A DNA stretch of 64,000 bases from Ancylostoma caninum (GCA_037903475.1 JBAJFG010000240.1:558001-622000), one strand, 5' to 3'; counted from the first letter of the stretch, positions 33,820 through 46,693 are shown. Program-made: numbers and translations. The notes: generated by a model from the letters alone, not told the origin.

Positions 33820-36639
33820 AAGTTCAACGGATTGTATGTAGAGAAACTATTGCTTCACAGTACGCCCGTTGACTCATAGGACTGCGCTCTGCGCTTTCCC
33901 ACGTGTCCCGCCGCGAAAAGGTGCGGATTTTTGAATGAGCGAGTTTCGATTCGTTATATTATGATTATTTCTTCTGAGGAAATGCGGAATGACTGCAGTT
34001 CAGTTCAGAAAAAATAAGTGATTGCGCAAAGATCCAGCAGGTGAAGGAGGCGACCTTATTGGTCTTTTGATATTGGTGCTCGTCCATGGCTCGTGCAACT
34101 CGACCACACCTGTTACACGTTACCGAAGCATAAGCTTTTGAATGGTGTGTTTCGCTGCAGTTGGAACGTGCCTATTCCATGAAAATGTTGAGCAGCCTCG
34201 ATAGCATCAGAATACGCTGAGATATGTGAGACGAAAATCTCCGTGGGTGCTGCCTTTAAGGAATTTTTGCGACCTTTCTTTGTGAGCAACTTGGGCTATT
34301 CGCAGCTAATTTTTCTTTCAAATGGGGCGCAAAAATTGAGGGACGCTGCGCTCTTTCATCCAAAGTAGTCATGGCAGAATTATTAAATATATGGTCAGCA
34401 CAAAAGAACTTACATTATCCTGCGGTACAAGCATACTAGCATATTATAGTTTAAGCTTTGTAAAAAAACTGACCATGAGGCTTCGAAATTCTAATTTGAC
34501 CTGTACACTCGCTAGATCTCTCTCCGGCAGATTATCGCCCTTTCGAGCTCAAATGTTTTCACATCCGCTGTAAAACTTTCAATGAACAGACCCTAGTCAA
34601 ACATGACACGTGCCGTTGTTTCAGATGTGAACGTGTCAAATTTGAGGCCTTCAGAAAAATCTCTGCTGTGTCATATTAGCAACATTACATAGATGCAAAA
34701 GCTCTTTGATTCGGATGGGAATGTTGACCTTAGGCTGAGTTATGACGTTTAAAAAAATTAGGTGCAACTACATAGATGTCGAAACTGTCATTTTTAGAAA
34801 TTGAATAAAACCAGCTCACGTTCAACGTCATTTTTCTGCATGCGTAAAGAAAACTATCGGTTATATGATAGACTGCCACAGGGTAAGTACGCGGAAAAAA
34901 GAAGGGGTCACGCAAACTGTAAAGTAATGAGGAGACCTTTTGTGCAGCAATTATTGCAGGTAAAGCATGGCCCGTTGAAATGTTTGGTATGTCCTGCTTT
35001 CAAGAAAAACAATTTTCGACCAAGTTATTAGAAAATCCGGAAAAGTCTGCGATTTCCCACGAATTGTCGGAAATTTTTGAGATTCCGCGTAGTGTAGAAG
35101 CCCAAGGCCGATGATGACAGTTAAAGCTATCCGCTGAGTGCTATATCGTGCCCAAGCCTGAGTTACGTACGTTTGATGCTGTGAATTCATGCGATTCGTG
35201 GAATCAAATGAACGATAAAAACATCTCCTAGTAAGAATTCTTGAGCTTGCTACCAGTCCCCTCATGCGGGCACATTCTTTCTGTCAAAAACTGAAATAGT
35301 TTTTTTTTTCAAACTGTAAATGAACACCTGAAATGTGATTGGCACAGGTGCTTACCAGAAAAACGTCAGAACTAGGAGTACAATGTTGCACAACTAAAGA
35401 AAAACTATTTGTTGTACAATTTCTTCAGCTTATTCAGCTTCTTCTGCTTATTGAACAGGCACTGTACATTTCCTGCCGATTCGACCTTCCACCGAGCTCC
35501 GATCAAGAGTACAAAAAAAAAATCCAGCTGGACAGAAGTCTGCGATAAAAGTTTTCTATTATTCAATTTTCTACGCATTTTTGAATAGTTGGAGACAAAA
35601 AACCTTGTTCAATTCTGAGATAACTGAACTGAAAAACTTTCCAATGCTCCTAACTATTCCAGCATGATCTCGTCGAGGTCCCAGAGAGCGGTGGTGGGAA
35701 GGAGAGAAGAGAGAAGCTGCGTTTTGATAAAAAAAGGAGCGTGATTGGTCAGAAATTCGATAAGTAAAATTAGTTATAGGCGGTTCAGAAAAGAGTCGGT
35801 ATTGGTGCATTCACAGATTGAAGGTAGGCTGTGCGGTTGTGCACTATCAAACGTTCTTGATATTGATTGAAAACGACCGTGGTCCTTTTACCAGTACCGA
35901 CTACCGGTTAAATATAGTCTATATGACTAATAACTCGAGGTGAAAGCTTAGAAGAAGTTACTATTCATGTGTGTGTGCGAATATGCACGTGAACCAACCA
36001 TAAAAACCGATAATACCCATACCATCGTATTTAGCGCATGGAGTCACGTACGAAAAGGTTGCAGATTCTGACTTTTACCTTGATTTACAGGTGTTTCGGG
36101 CCACTTTTGTCATATTCAGGCATGTTAATGGCTGACAGTTGTTTCCATCACACCTGGAATGAATGAGATAGACCTGTGATTACAGAACCGTATAAAAGTA
36201 AAGGGACTGGTAGGCTGCCTTTATAACGAAGAGGAGGAACCAGGTAGATGAGGGATGACACGGATGAGGATTGCGCCATAGTGTATGTTAAAGGTGAGCC
36301 GAGTGTGATAAGAATGCTCCGGCGCTCATAAGCGCGGAAACACCTGCGGTCGGGTCTAACGGCTTGAGAAGGGTTCACCTGTGCTCCAATTTGCACTGAT
36401 TCGTTCATTCTCTACTCTTTGTTATCACAAATGATTGGAAAGGAGCTGTTCATAATGGGTTAATGGTTCTGTGAGCTGCGGTGATGACTACTTCTCTGCG
36501 GATAGTTTTTGTTCATCCACCTGCATTAATCTTATCTGTAGAAAGCGAGCACGGAAAGAATCCTGAGAGTTCGGCATTATCCGGGCGATCATGCTGGTAA
36601 TAATAATTCGGAATAAGCACTAAGGTAGGAGCATGATTG
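33820..36639. other. Unassigned stretch
   Basis: About 2.8 kb without a supported gene. A lone right-end motif of the TTAA family (GTGCTGCCTTTAAGG) lies near 34249. A TATAAAAG box lies near 36192 but no coding frame follows it. Confidence 0.4.
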
Positions 36640-36800
36640 CTGCGTAATCGGTGTGGTCTACAGTGTTTGATCTACTACTGATCTATTGCGATCTACTGTG
36701 GAAGGTTCTGGAAGTATACCTCTCGAGTTATATAAACCCAACCACTGACCTTGTAGGTGTTCGATTCACAAGCTTGTATTATTATTCTGATTTTTCTAAT
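36640..36800 (+). repeat. Possible solo-LTR remnant
   Basis: Shares the ordered motifs TTTGATCTACTA, AAGGTTCTG and ATATAAACCC (TATA box), then a GTATTATT run, with 52830-52960. This resembles a diverged LTR promoter region. Weak similarity; boundaries not found. Confidence 0.3.
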
Positions 36801-36939
36801 AAGCATGCAGGATAAACTTTCCAAATGCGGTGTCTTCATCAGATTCTCAGAGTAACTATCGCTAGCCGCAACTGAAATGAGGTATCATATGATAACGAGG
36901 AAATGAGGCGGTACAGTTGTGGACAACAACCGACAGTGG

Positions 36940-37027
36940 AAGAACATATCCTAGTACGAAGACTACGTTGGTTTGTACATGTCTGCAGCATGGATCCCAC
37001 TCGACTTCCACACAGTCTTCTAGGGAG
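36940..37027 (+). pseudogene. Non-LTR retrotransposon C-terminal fragment (RTE-like)
   Basis: The frame reads EHILVRRLRWFVHVCSMDP then TRLPHSLLG, which matches the usual 'RRLRWxGHVxRMDxxRLP' stretch after the reverse transcriptase of RTE-type elements. About 29 codons, with stops and frame loss on both sides. Confidence 0.6.
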
Positions 37028-38154
37028 CTCTAATCACAATTCGTTATGACTCGCCAACTATCGATCTTCATAACAGAGATTCCTGGAGAATTGGAAGCAC
37101 CTGACACAAAGATGACCGTTAAAATCAGGATTCAAAAAAAAACGAGTGGAGTAAGCGACAAATTTTGATCAGAAAAGCTAAAAAATATTCAAAATGTGAA
37201 TGAACTACACATGAAAGTGTTGCTTCAGTAATTACATCTGATTCCATGAAGAGTACTGACGTACGTCGGTTCACAGTCAAGGCAATGGCGTAAAAGAAGA
37301 ACAAGAAAAATAGTGAGGTTTGTCATTTCCTTGTCCGATTTTTCCTACTAAAAAGGAGTCGTTTTTCGCATACATATATCTGGCTTGAAGGGTTTTTTAT
37401 TTAATAAGCCAGAAGAAATACAGATTAAACATCGAAAACACTCCAAAACGTACCAACGAAAAACCTTGGGAACTGAGAGTGCTAACTATAAATTGCACTC
37501 AATTATTTTTTTTCTAAAGGTGTTTTTCATTTACTTGTTCAGTTATTTATATATTCGTCGTGTGTGGGTGGGAAGGAACATAGAAAAAGCCAACTAAGGC
37601 GAGAGAAATTAGGCCCGGTGAAGAAGTTCACTCCCGTTTGAGTAGAACCTCAAATCGAATAATCGACTTCTTGAGTAGCCATTAAAAAACTCAATTCCAT
37701 TTGACTTGTAAGCCACAATGTATATAAAATTTTCAGATTATAAGGTTAGTTGTTTTTGTCAAACCTTATCATTGAGAAAAGACATCAAAGACTGAACTGT
37801 ACGTACGGAAATTCACGGAAGTAATTCAATAACACTGGAAAAACTCGAGGAAATCATGTCTATCAAGACAGTAAACGGTGACTTTCTGTTCATGAAACGA
37901 GCTAAACATCAACGACCCCTACCCGAGCTATAAACGACAACACGAGTAACGACGTTCTGTGTATGAGAGCTAACGAAGCAGAAGCTTTTAAACCCACATC
38001 AACGGGGGAACAAGTACAGGAATCGCTGACAAGTAACGAATAGAGGTGAATTATTCGATCCACGCGAGCTTTTATGGCCAGCTTTACATCATGTCTGTCA
38101 AACGGGGCGGTCATTGCCTCCAAGGTTTTTACTCCTCTCGCACTGGTGGTTCTT
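37028..38154. other. Unassigned stretch
   Basis: A 90-codon minus frame at 37902-38171 is open, but its apparent start overlaps a TATAAAAG sequence and no family is seen. Confidence 0.4.
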
Positions 38155-38493
38155 TTATACGCGCGTTTCAAAGAGGGTATAGAAAATTGTAGTCTTAGCC
38201 ATTCTAACCTCCACTTGTCTTAGCATTACTAGTATAATTCCAGTTTGATCACTCCATTTTTCGGAAAAATTTCGCCTCTGAAAAATCCTGAAAAGAGCAG
38301 ATCTAGCTCTTTAAACCCGTGCATTTTGGCACATTTGGTGGATTTGGAAGTAAGATCGAGAATTAATGCACTCCAACAGCTCAAAAGGGAACGAAATCTC
38401 GGAAAGGAAAATTTGCGTGAGTGATGCTTGAAAATCGTCTGATGAGATGGAACATACGTCCCCTTACCATAATCGCTCACTCGTAGCGCTCAT
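38155..38493 (-). CDS. Tentative two-exon small protein (52 aa)
   Basis: Exon 1 38468-38493 (MSATSERL) ends at a perfect donor GTAAGG, and its ATG follows a GGGGCTTTAG acceptor at 38512, as for spliced-leader addition. Exon 2 38155-38287 follows a strong CTCTTTTCAG and is in frame, reading WIFQRRNFSEKWSDQTG, then a short hydrophobic patch (IILVMLRQV) and a stop. No family recognised. The open length is short enough to arise by chance, and the true 3' end could lie beyond a GTTAGA donor inside exon 2. Confidence 0.3.
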
Positions 38494-38629
38494 ACCGTAG
38501 GGTTTTCTTCACTAAAGCCCCGGCGCACCGAACCTTCACCAGTGGATTCGTATTCTGGTGGTTCCCCCACCTTCCCCACGTTTTACATCGCTCACCAGAC
38601 TAAGGTTGGAGACCGAGCAACTTGAGGCC

Positions 38630-38723
38630 GCATCCATCATTGAGACTACCCAGGCTAAGCTTGTCAACATCTCACCATCAATACTGGCGTCAACACGTTT
38701 AGCCTGGGTAATCTCAATGATGC
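38630..38723. repeat. Palindromic MITE family P, copy 6
   Basis: Left arm TTGAGACTACCCAGGCTAAG; right arm TTTAGCCTGGGTAATCTCAA. Both arms share the change from GGGTAA to GGCTAA, so pairing is kept. Confidence 0.8.
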
Positions 38724-39274
38724 AAAAGCAGTTGCGATCCACGGAAGGCCAATCGTCAGCACAAGGTGTTTAGATTACTTAAGCAAGTCACTAAGTAATA
38801 TATATGTTGGAAATGACAAGGAATAGAGTCAATGCCTAATCGCCTAAATAAACCTGTGGCAGGTTGGATAAGAGTTCCGGAAAGGGAGAGATGAATCTTG
38901 TAATGAACCCAAAAAGTATTCCGAATTACTCTGCACCATAAATCTCGAAAATCGTTCTCCATTATGTTGGACATGAGTCAAACGGTAGCGTTCAACACTA
39001 AACCCCTTGGATTTTGACTTCTTTCGAAATGTTGTATGCTTAGAATCCACTATACCCATTTCTCACGTGTGAAAGGCACAAGGATTGTTCTGACTTTTCC
39101 CTCTACTGTTTAAAAGTTTCGCTTTTAGTACTTACTGTGCGTATTTACTTTCCAGTAACTATTTGCACAATTTACGTTATTTGTTGACGTTTTCGTACGC
39201 TCTGGTCTTGTTGCCTATCTTGAGAAGCAGTCTGGAGACCATAATGTGCAAGCATAGCCTGATTTCTGTTCTAG
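38724..39274. other. Unassigned stretch, probably 5' part of the next gene
   Basis: After a good acceptor (TTTACTTTCCAG, 39162) a hydrophobic frame NYLHNLRYLLTFSYALVLLP is open, but no matching donor was found. Confidence 0.35.
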
Positions 39275-39863
39275 ATCTTTTTCTTATATAAAGATTTTTC
39301 CGCACAACTGGACCGTCTCCTGTGCGGTGAGTTGGGCAAGGCGTCAATTCAAAGAAATCCAATACCAGAGAGAAAGAAAGAAAGAAGGGAGATTTTTTTG
39401 AGCCCTAACATCACTATCACGGAATACTCTAGAGAGATAGAAATTGTTTTCTGTGCAGCGGGATGTGTGATAGCAGCCTCCTACACGCTGAGAGCATGCA
39501 TAATCTCATATTCCTTCAATTACGAGGTTGAGCAACAAGTTCTAACAATTTTCCTCCGGTTCTGCATCATAAACAGTCATTTCCATGACTAATTACATTC
39601 ACCAAATGTAACTAGTAAATTATATAGTACTTTCCTTTGTTCCGTTCCTAATTATTAGTGCTTCCTACACCCCCAACAGCTTCTTTCTTCTTCTTCTTTC
39701 CTTGCATGATTTCAAATAGCTTTCTGGGCAAATTCTACAGCGATTTATTGAAACTCTGCGAAAGGACTGGAGAATTTACTATACCAAGGGGGAGAGACGT
39801 CAGTTCTCCTCGGCCGAGAACATGAATGGAGAATCCTCCCAGTTTTCAGACGACTATTTTTGA
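39275..39863 (+). CDS. C-terminal exons of a probable membrane protein
   Basis: Three exons, 39275-39326, 39459-39526 and 39720-39863, with consistent phases (1 then 0). Borders: CTGTTCTAG acceptor, GTGAGT donor, TTTTCTGTGCAG acceptor, GTTGAG donor, TTTCAAATAG acceptor. They encode IFFLYKDFSAQLDRLL, then AGCVIAASYTLRACIISYSF, then LSGQILQRFIETLRKDWRIY and a polar tail ending SDDYF. The middle exon is moderately hydrophobic with small residues, like a transmembrane helix followed by a cytosolic tail. AATAAA at 39977. The 5' exons were not located and the family is unknown. Two other frames of the last exon are also open, so RNA evidence is needed. Confidence 0.45.
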
Positions 39864-39976
39864 GATCTGCAACGAGAGGCGGAATAGATGCTCTCGAGCT
39901 GGTGGATCGCTTGATATCGAGCATTTAAACGCTATTCTCGAAGTGGCCTTCTACAGAGATCGAAATCTACTATATG

Positions 39977-39982
39977 AATAAA
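39977..39982 (+). terminator. Polyadenylation signal AATAAA
   Basis: Lies 114 bp after the predicted stop at 39863. Confidence 0.45.
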
Positions 39983-41199
39983 ATTACAGTACTAGTATCT
40001 CTGGTTCAGTAGCGGGATCTTCTTCGCTTCCAAGCTATGGGGATAGATGCGGGGAGTAGCCTGCTAATTACGTAGTTAGCAGCACAATTATTCGATGCAG
40101 CAGCCTGCTAGCGTAAGGGTCCGGGGGCATCCTTGATTTGAGCAGCTGAGCTTTAATTTTCGAAATTGACATCCTACGCTCTTCCTCTTCATTTCTTCGT
40201 TGTTTCGTTTGTAATACAAGTCGAATGTTCTTTTTGTTACTAGACGCCTCTAGTTGGCTTGCGCACTCCGGATGCATCAATAAATAAATAAATAAATTTT
40301 TAATCTTTTCTTGAGTTCACTTTTCTGCTGAATGATAATTTGTGGACAGATGAGGTTCTGGGAGAAAAAACTGCGTTTATCGTTTATTTTGACTTTGCTC
40401 TGATGAAGACGATGCTGATACGTTAGCCAGAAGGAGCAATTAGGAGGGGGGGGGGGGGTGTAAATACCTTGGCTGATTGCTCGAGCTACTTCTGTACAAC
40501 TGATACTTGCCATAGCAAAATTCGAAGAAAGTCCACCACTCACACTGCCAAGACTCCTACTGCCCGCAAAGCCTTAGTAGGGAATGAACGCTAAATTAGC
40601 GAATCTTTCACTCATAGGAAAATAGCCGGATGAATTCAATGCGTTCAAAACTAAATGGTAAATGCAACCTCTTCAGAAATAGTTGTAATTCCGTGAAAAT
40701 GGGCGCTCTCATGGTCGATTTGGTTCTCACCAACATCCATTAGACATGAATAATACAAGATTGGAACTTCATTCGCTGAAACTTCTCACTAGTCGGACAA
40801 GAAGCAAAAAACAAGGCAGGGTTTCTCAGCCATAATTGGAAGTAGCAGAAAGCGTAATCATTTTTGGCGACGGCCACATGTTTATGTGGCTAAAGGAGAG
40901 TAGGAGGAAATGCGTACAATTTGAAAAGATCCAGAGGAAAACTTTGAAAAGATCCAGAGGAAGACAATTGCCGAGAAAATTATGAATAGCCAGAATATGT
41001 GGCGCCGAACTGCTTGTTCAGGTAGTTCACAATGGATCCACGCGACTAACTGCGCCACCCTGGATTGCGATAACTAACAATCCTGGAGAGGAGATCTTAA
41101 CCTGGAAGCCAAGTGGCAAGATAAAAAATTGGAAATTCCAGAATCGTATGGTTTTTGATTTAACAGTGGACCCACGACAGTAGGGACAAATGCTAAGGT
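39983..41199. other. Unassigned stretch, mostly decayed repeats
   Basis: AAAT tandem at about 40279-40297, poly-G at about 40446-40457, and a 20-bp direct duplication (TTTGAAAAGATCCAGAGGAA) near 40920-40965. A plus frame at 40966-41080 (EKIMNSQNMWRRT) may be a retroelement fragment, uncertain. Confidence 0.35.
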
Positions 41200-41239
41200 G
41201 AAGAAGAAGAAGAAGAAGAAGAAGAAGAAGAAGAAGAAA
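41200..41239. repeat. GAA microsatellite
   Basis: About 13 perfect GAA units. Confidence 0.95.
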
Positions 41240-41760
41240 TTTCTTCGGAATATTCTAGGGTTGGAGCTAAAAACGTGCTCCAATCAAAATATTTGTCCTT
41301 TTTGATTACTGAGTGCTGTAATCAACTTTTTTCGATCTTGTCCTTGGAAATCACCCCATCCTGCCATTACCGAGAGAGGTGGTTTGTTGTTTATGTCTAT
41401 TTATTTATTTATGCTTATTTTTTTGTTTTTACAGAAGTTAGGTTTTTGATGTAGGTCAACGGAATATTCTACTACACAACAAAAGGAATTCCCTATTCTG
41501 CACTTGCAAAGAAGACTGCACTTGCAGATGACAAATCCAGGATTTCAGGAAGAAGGGCAGCAGAAAAACCCACACTTCAGATGGTAAACAGCATTTTCAT
41601 TGATGAAAGATGAAAGAACAACATATAATAAACATGGGTTTGTGACAGCTAATATATTTACTATATATGTATGTTAAAAAAAACCTTAAATTTGAAAAAT
41701 AAATATTATTGAAAAACATACATGTGGCCGAATCGAATATATCCGACGAAATTTTCGAAT
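41240..41760. other. Unassigned stretch
   Basis: No supported gene; AT-rich with a short TTTA tandem near 41397. Confidence 0.45.
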
Positions 41761-41957
41761 ATTCGAATAATTCATTCATTCGCGCTTTCGAAGAATGGGC
41801 ATATTCGAACTATCCATTCATTCGGGTTGTTCATAATTAGAGTTATTCGAATAATTCGTTTATTCGGTCACCTAGAGAAAGCTGGCATTCGAAAAATTCG
41901 TTCATTCGACTGTCTGAGAAGTGGCAAATTCGAAATATTCGTTTATTCGGCTTGGGA
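41761..41957. repeat. 42-bp minisatellite
   Basis: Units start ATTCGAA at 41761, 41803, 41845, 41887 and 41928 (spacing 42, 42, 42, 41). Each opens ATTCGAATAATTCRTTCATT, and the second half is more variable. 42 is a multiple of 3 and one frame stays open (IRIIRLFGHLEKAG type unit), but no gene context exists. Confidence 0.85.
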
Positions 41958-42029
41958 ACATTTGACATTTGAATGATGATGGCATGGTGGATATTATCGA
42001 GAGCAATAGGTATCCACCAACAAGGTCAT

Positions 42030-42215
42030 TCCTCTTGCCGCCATCCTCCCCTCGATTGCTGCTCAAGCTGTCGGCCCTCTAGCAGCAATTGCTGAGGGAC
42101 GGCAGCAATCAAGGGGAGAACGGCAGCATCTGGGGACCGTTCCTGCCAGGTTGTTTACTCGAACCATTACGCCGTACAAGCTGCGTTCGTGCTGCGCAGT
42201 TATCAGAGCAGTTGT
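42030..42215. repeat. Dispersed hairpin repeat R, copy 2
   Basis: Partner of 3603-3790: GCAGCAATTGCTGAGGGACG, TTTACTCGAACCATTACGCC and GCTGCGTTCGTGCTGC. Confidence 0.6.
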
Positions 42216-42838
42216 ATAGATCAGCACATCCTCCTTCGCACCATGCCGAATTTTGGGAAAATGCCCCGATCAGAGGAATTTTCCAGAGCGAGCAACAATA
42301 AAAAAGGAAGAGTTATCGGATTTTTTCACTGTTAGACGCTAGTGTAAAGTGCATGTAAAAGATGGGGAAAGAAGGCACTTTATATGAAAAAATGATAGCC
42401 GAGAAGATATTTTCAATTGTTGAGGACCTAGAGAGTATGGATATGCTCAGTTGGGGCATTTGTCGTTAGCACTGAAGCATAGGAACAACAGCAATAACAA
42501 TGTTAACAGCAGCCTTCAAGATTCTGTGAGGTTTAGCTTCGGAGCACTTCACAGCAAAACACTCATCGTACTTGCAAAGCCCTCACATGCTAGGTTTTTG
42601 ATGTCAAGAAGTACACCTTCAATGGATGACACTGACGTTCGTTTTAATGGTGACCGCTGATAAAGGCGACAAGGGAGAAGGATCAAAAATGGTGAATATT
42701 CCACCGAAAAAAGTGGCTACCCGGCCTGAGAGCCACAAAATGCTAACCAAGGTTATCGTGACTGACTAGCGTAAAGAGCTAAATACATAATGTTAGGATG
42801 CGAAGAGCCACAAAATTGGTTCGCTGACTTGGTCCGGG
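42216..42838. other. Unassigned stretch
   Basis: No supported gene. Confidence 0.45.
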
Positions 42839-42946
42839 ACGCTTCATTGAGATTACCCAGGGTAAAGATGCTGACATCCGTGCTACTAATGCATGAATTC
42901 GTGTGATGATAACGAGTTTATCCTGGGTAACCGCGGCAATGCATGC
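42839..42946. repeat. Palindromic MITE family P, copy 7
   Basis: Left arm TTCATTGAGATTACCCAGGG; right arm TTTATCCTGGGTAACC and GGCAATGCATGC. Confidence 0.7.
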
Positions 42947-45183
42947 GGTTCCTGCTTCCGCCCAGTTATGCCCGCGCTATGAATCCTAGCTCGGTTGCAA
43001 TTTTGAGTGGAGTTGTTCAGATCTCTGAAGAAAAAGCTACCTTAGTAAGTTTTACAAGTATACTCATCTACATTTCATCATAACGATGATTAATAATCAT
43101 ATAGGATTAATGTATTATACTTAAACCGTACTAAGTTCTAAAATGTAATCGGGTGTTCGAAAAAGTGGGAGCGGGACAACCTGGACTGTGGATAGGCCTA
43201 GGTAGCCTCCCCTTCATGAATGTTCGAATCCTGAACCAGCCCCCAAATATTTGATATCTTTCCATTTGAATAGATCGAATTTTTTTCATTTGAATAAATC
43301 GAATTTCCTCATTTGAATACATCATTTATCTTACCCTATTCAAAGTATAACTAGAGCATGTCTTGGTCTAAAACTCAGAGTTAGCGAAGATTATATTAAA
43401 ATTGCTCCTCTATTTATTGTGCAGTTCTCTGTGGTTTTGGAGAACTAAGTAGCGAAAATTGCACCTTTGAATTTTAGACAATTCAGTACAGTAAAAAGTA
43501 GTCCTGCTATATGGAATCCTATGTATTCCAATGGTAAAAAAAAATCCAGTGATGAAAATTCCGAGAACAACACAATTTTACGACTACTAAGCTATACGAG
43601 ACCATGCTACCACTTAGCAGAGCTCCTCGCAAGGAAGGATACAAGACCTGCTTGGTATGGTAGTCGGATGGAAGATAATCGAGATCAACGGCTAGCTGAC
43701 GAGGTTAATGGAAGCAGGTGCTTTGTGCGGGCGACGGTGCTTTGACGACAAAGCGAGCCTAGATGAGTAAGGAAAGGCTCAAAATTAAGGCTGATTAAAC
43801 GTAAAAAACGCTAATGAGGGAATTTCAAAGGATTTTGCAGCTGTAAAAGCCTGTGAGTGAAAGCGAATGTGAGTGGCAAATGGAAAGTGAAAGCGTAAGT
43901 GATGGCTTTGATAGGATGAAATTCAGTGATGGAGGAAAAGTGGAACGGAAGGATCATACTGTGAATTCTGGATTGTTCAAGGAAGGCCAAACTTGCCCAA
44001 TGAAATCCATTTTGTCGAAAGATGTTGTGAAAACCTCGTCACTATAAATCAGGAAAAGCGCAGATTCTACAATTTCTAGAAGATAATCCAAAATTGTTGG
44101 GAGTAGAGCGTTATACCTGAAGTGGGCAGCTCTACCAAACTCTGCGATTGGCCGGCTGGGTGAACTGACCAATCGTGGAGCTTGGCCGCACCGCCCTCTC
44201 GAGGTATAAGGCTCTGCATCCAAAATTGTGCCGTCTCTTACCTTCTGTTTCAGGACGACTAAATAAGAATTTATAGAAGCTTTAGGCAAATTTAATAGAC
44301 AGTTTCAGCAGGTCTTCATGGATATTTCCCATCAGAATGAATACCCGTGGTAAAATATTGCCCCGTTGGACGTGCTGGAATCGAGGATCAGAATAAAAAC
44401 ACTTCCTAGTCTCAGAGTACTATTTCCGGATGCCATTCTAGGAGCAGACGACTGATGCGCATGGACCCATGCCTAAGTGGGTTCGTTACTTATGAAGCAG
44501 GCGTTCGTGTAGGCGGCACGGGAAGGTCATAGCTATACGGAATCAAAATCTGTCACGAAACCAGGTAGTACATCCGAACGCAATGTGTCCTTTCCCCTGC
44601 TAAGGCCTGGCGATACAGTATGCCACGCCGAACCGTCCAGAATTCGGCCAAGCTAGGATCGGCGCATGTAATGCACTTGCGAGGAAGCAGCTCCAGACCA
44701 TTGTCCTTTTTTTTCGGAGCAGAAACCGTTTAGTGAGTTGGTAAAATTTATTACCACAAGCGGATGCACATAAAGAGACAATGACAATACCTTTCCAGAC
44801 AAAGTACATTTCTTCCACGCCATCGTTACATGCATTTCGTAACTACATCTCCTGAGCAAAGTACTCGAATCCTACTGCAGCATTTCCTGGATGCAGCGAA
44901 TGGAAGAAGAATTCGCGAGACCCCTAACACAAGCGTTCAAAACACTATGGGAAACGGGCACAGACGGGGGGGGGCGAGTGGGGGGACTAACGATGGTGAC
45001 TGTGAGCACAGAAATATTATATTTGAATATTGTATGCGTGATAGGTTAATGCCGCTTATAGCATCGAAGAAATTGTACGATAACAAAGTAAAGCTTGTTG
45101 AAATAACCAAGAAATACAAATTCTTTAGATTTCCGTGAAGGACGTCAGTGGTGTTTTGCATTTATATTCAATATGAAAGATGT
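42947..45183. other. Unassigned stretch
   Basis: About 2.2 kb. A short 24-bp tandem (CATTTGAATARATCGAATTT) near 43262-43325. Several 90-110-codon frames on both strands (for example minus 43954-44289, plus 43467-43745) lack consistent splice partners or motifs. Confidence 0.35.
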
Positions 45184-45560
45184 TTTTCTTCCAGGCATCA
45201 GCAAAACATCGAATCCTGGGCTTCATGTATAACAGTAAATAAACAAAAATATATGGAAGGTGTTTTCAATCTGGCATTAGCAAAAAGGTTTTTCTTCCTG
45301 GTATTAGCAGAAAATTAAATAAAGGGTTTCATAGTTCACGGTAAATAAACAAGGTTTTTTTTGCAGGCAGGAGGAAAAATAAAATCAAAGGCTTCGCGGT
45401 TCACAGAAAATAACTATATGGCAGGCATTTTCTTTGGAGGAAGAGCAAAAAATCAAATGCGGGGCTTAATAGTTGATAGCAAACAAATAAAGTCTTCCCT
45501 TCGAGCAGGAGCAAAAGATCAAATCCAGGACTTCGCGGTGTACATAAAGAATACATATTT
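45184..45560. repeat. Degenerate tandem array, unit about 70 bp
   Basis: Five to six units repeating TTTTTCTTCCAGGCAT, AGCAAAA-ATCAAATC, GGGCTTCATAGTTCACGG and TAAATAAACAA-like motifs. The first two units are clearest; later ones are diverged. Confidence 0.65.
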
Positions 45561-46693
45561 GGGTATAAAACTACAGGGTTCGATATCACTTCATGCTAGA
45601 TAAAGAAAGATCTAAAAATCAAATGGAACTGGTTCTACACAATTTTTCAATTTTTCAAGGGTTCAGCCTTTAACTAGTGAAATTTTACTCTCCCAAAGCC
45701 ATCCTTGTTAAAATACCATAGCTGGTGAACCAGTAAATCTCAAACACCATGGTCAACAAAATGCGAACAAGCGAAGATTCGTTGTCCCAGGTGGCGCGCC
45801 CAAACATTGCTTGGAATTATTTATTAGTTTGTCTTGAAGCAGCATCCGCGAAAATTTTGGTCTAAGAGTTCTGTCGGCTGTACGAGTGTCCAGCATAACA
45901 CGATCTGTTATTTTCAAGCGTTGCCGCGATAATATTTGATTTGGAAGGTGGTTACTAGATATAAATTTTCTAAAATTATGCGATGTGGAAGTAGTGAGCA
46001 GATTAATTGTCAGTCCTTCAAAATTTCACCAATAATTTCCTAGAAAACAGGTTCTCCACAGCATGCGCGAGATGGAAGATCTGAGGAGGATCCTTTTGAG
46101 GACACTCGCGTTCTCACACCCCGAGTTAATTTCAGAACAGATTCATCTCAGTGAGATTAAACCACTCATTCATTTTAAAAAAATGAAGCCCCGGGCTAGG
46201 ATTCATAATCAGATAATTGAGTGAAACCAGGCTAGCGAATCAGCTTTTGCATTCTGCGTCTCTCGGTATCACATAATGTATAGTACCCAATCATGCAAAT
46301 CACAGATGGTTTGCTTAGTTACCCTTCCACGAAGCCAGCCTTGTCCTGCCCCGGGTAAAAACGAAAATTCTGGGTAATAAACAGCAAAGTCTTTTTGACA
46401 AGAAACAAAGGGTATTTTGTTGAATACCACGTCGTATTGTCTGGTAACCAGAAAACTCTTAAGATTTACCTACTTATTTACTTATTTATTCATTTATTTA
46501 TCAGATGCACTTTTAGTGCTCCGGATAGCACTTTTAGTGCTCCGGATACTGGTTGAAAAGAAAAGACAGAATTACACATCACACACAAAAAATGCTCGAA
46601 AAATCATGGGACCATCATGGGGAGTAGTGTTGGCTTCCAATCCTGACAATTTGGGATCGCCAAATCACAAATAGGCACAAATGACGAAAGGGT
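45561..46693. other. Unassigned stretch
   Basis: ATTT-type tandem at about 46467-46500 and a 21-bp palindromic duplication (AGCACTTTTAGTGCTCCGGA) at 46505-46549. No gene. Confidence 0.45.

Noticed and set aside
36805..36850. Minus-strand CTGATGA ... GAAA resembling a hammerhead
   Set aside because: The 14 bases between the two boxes do not form a stem.
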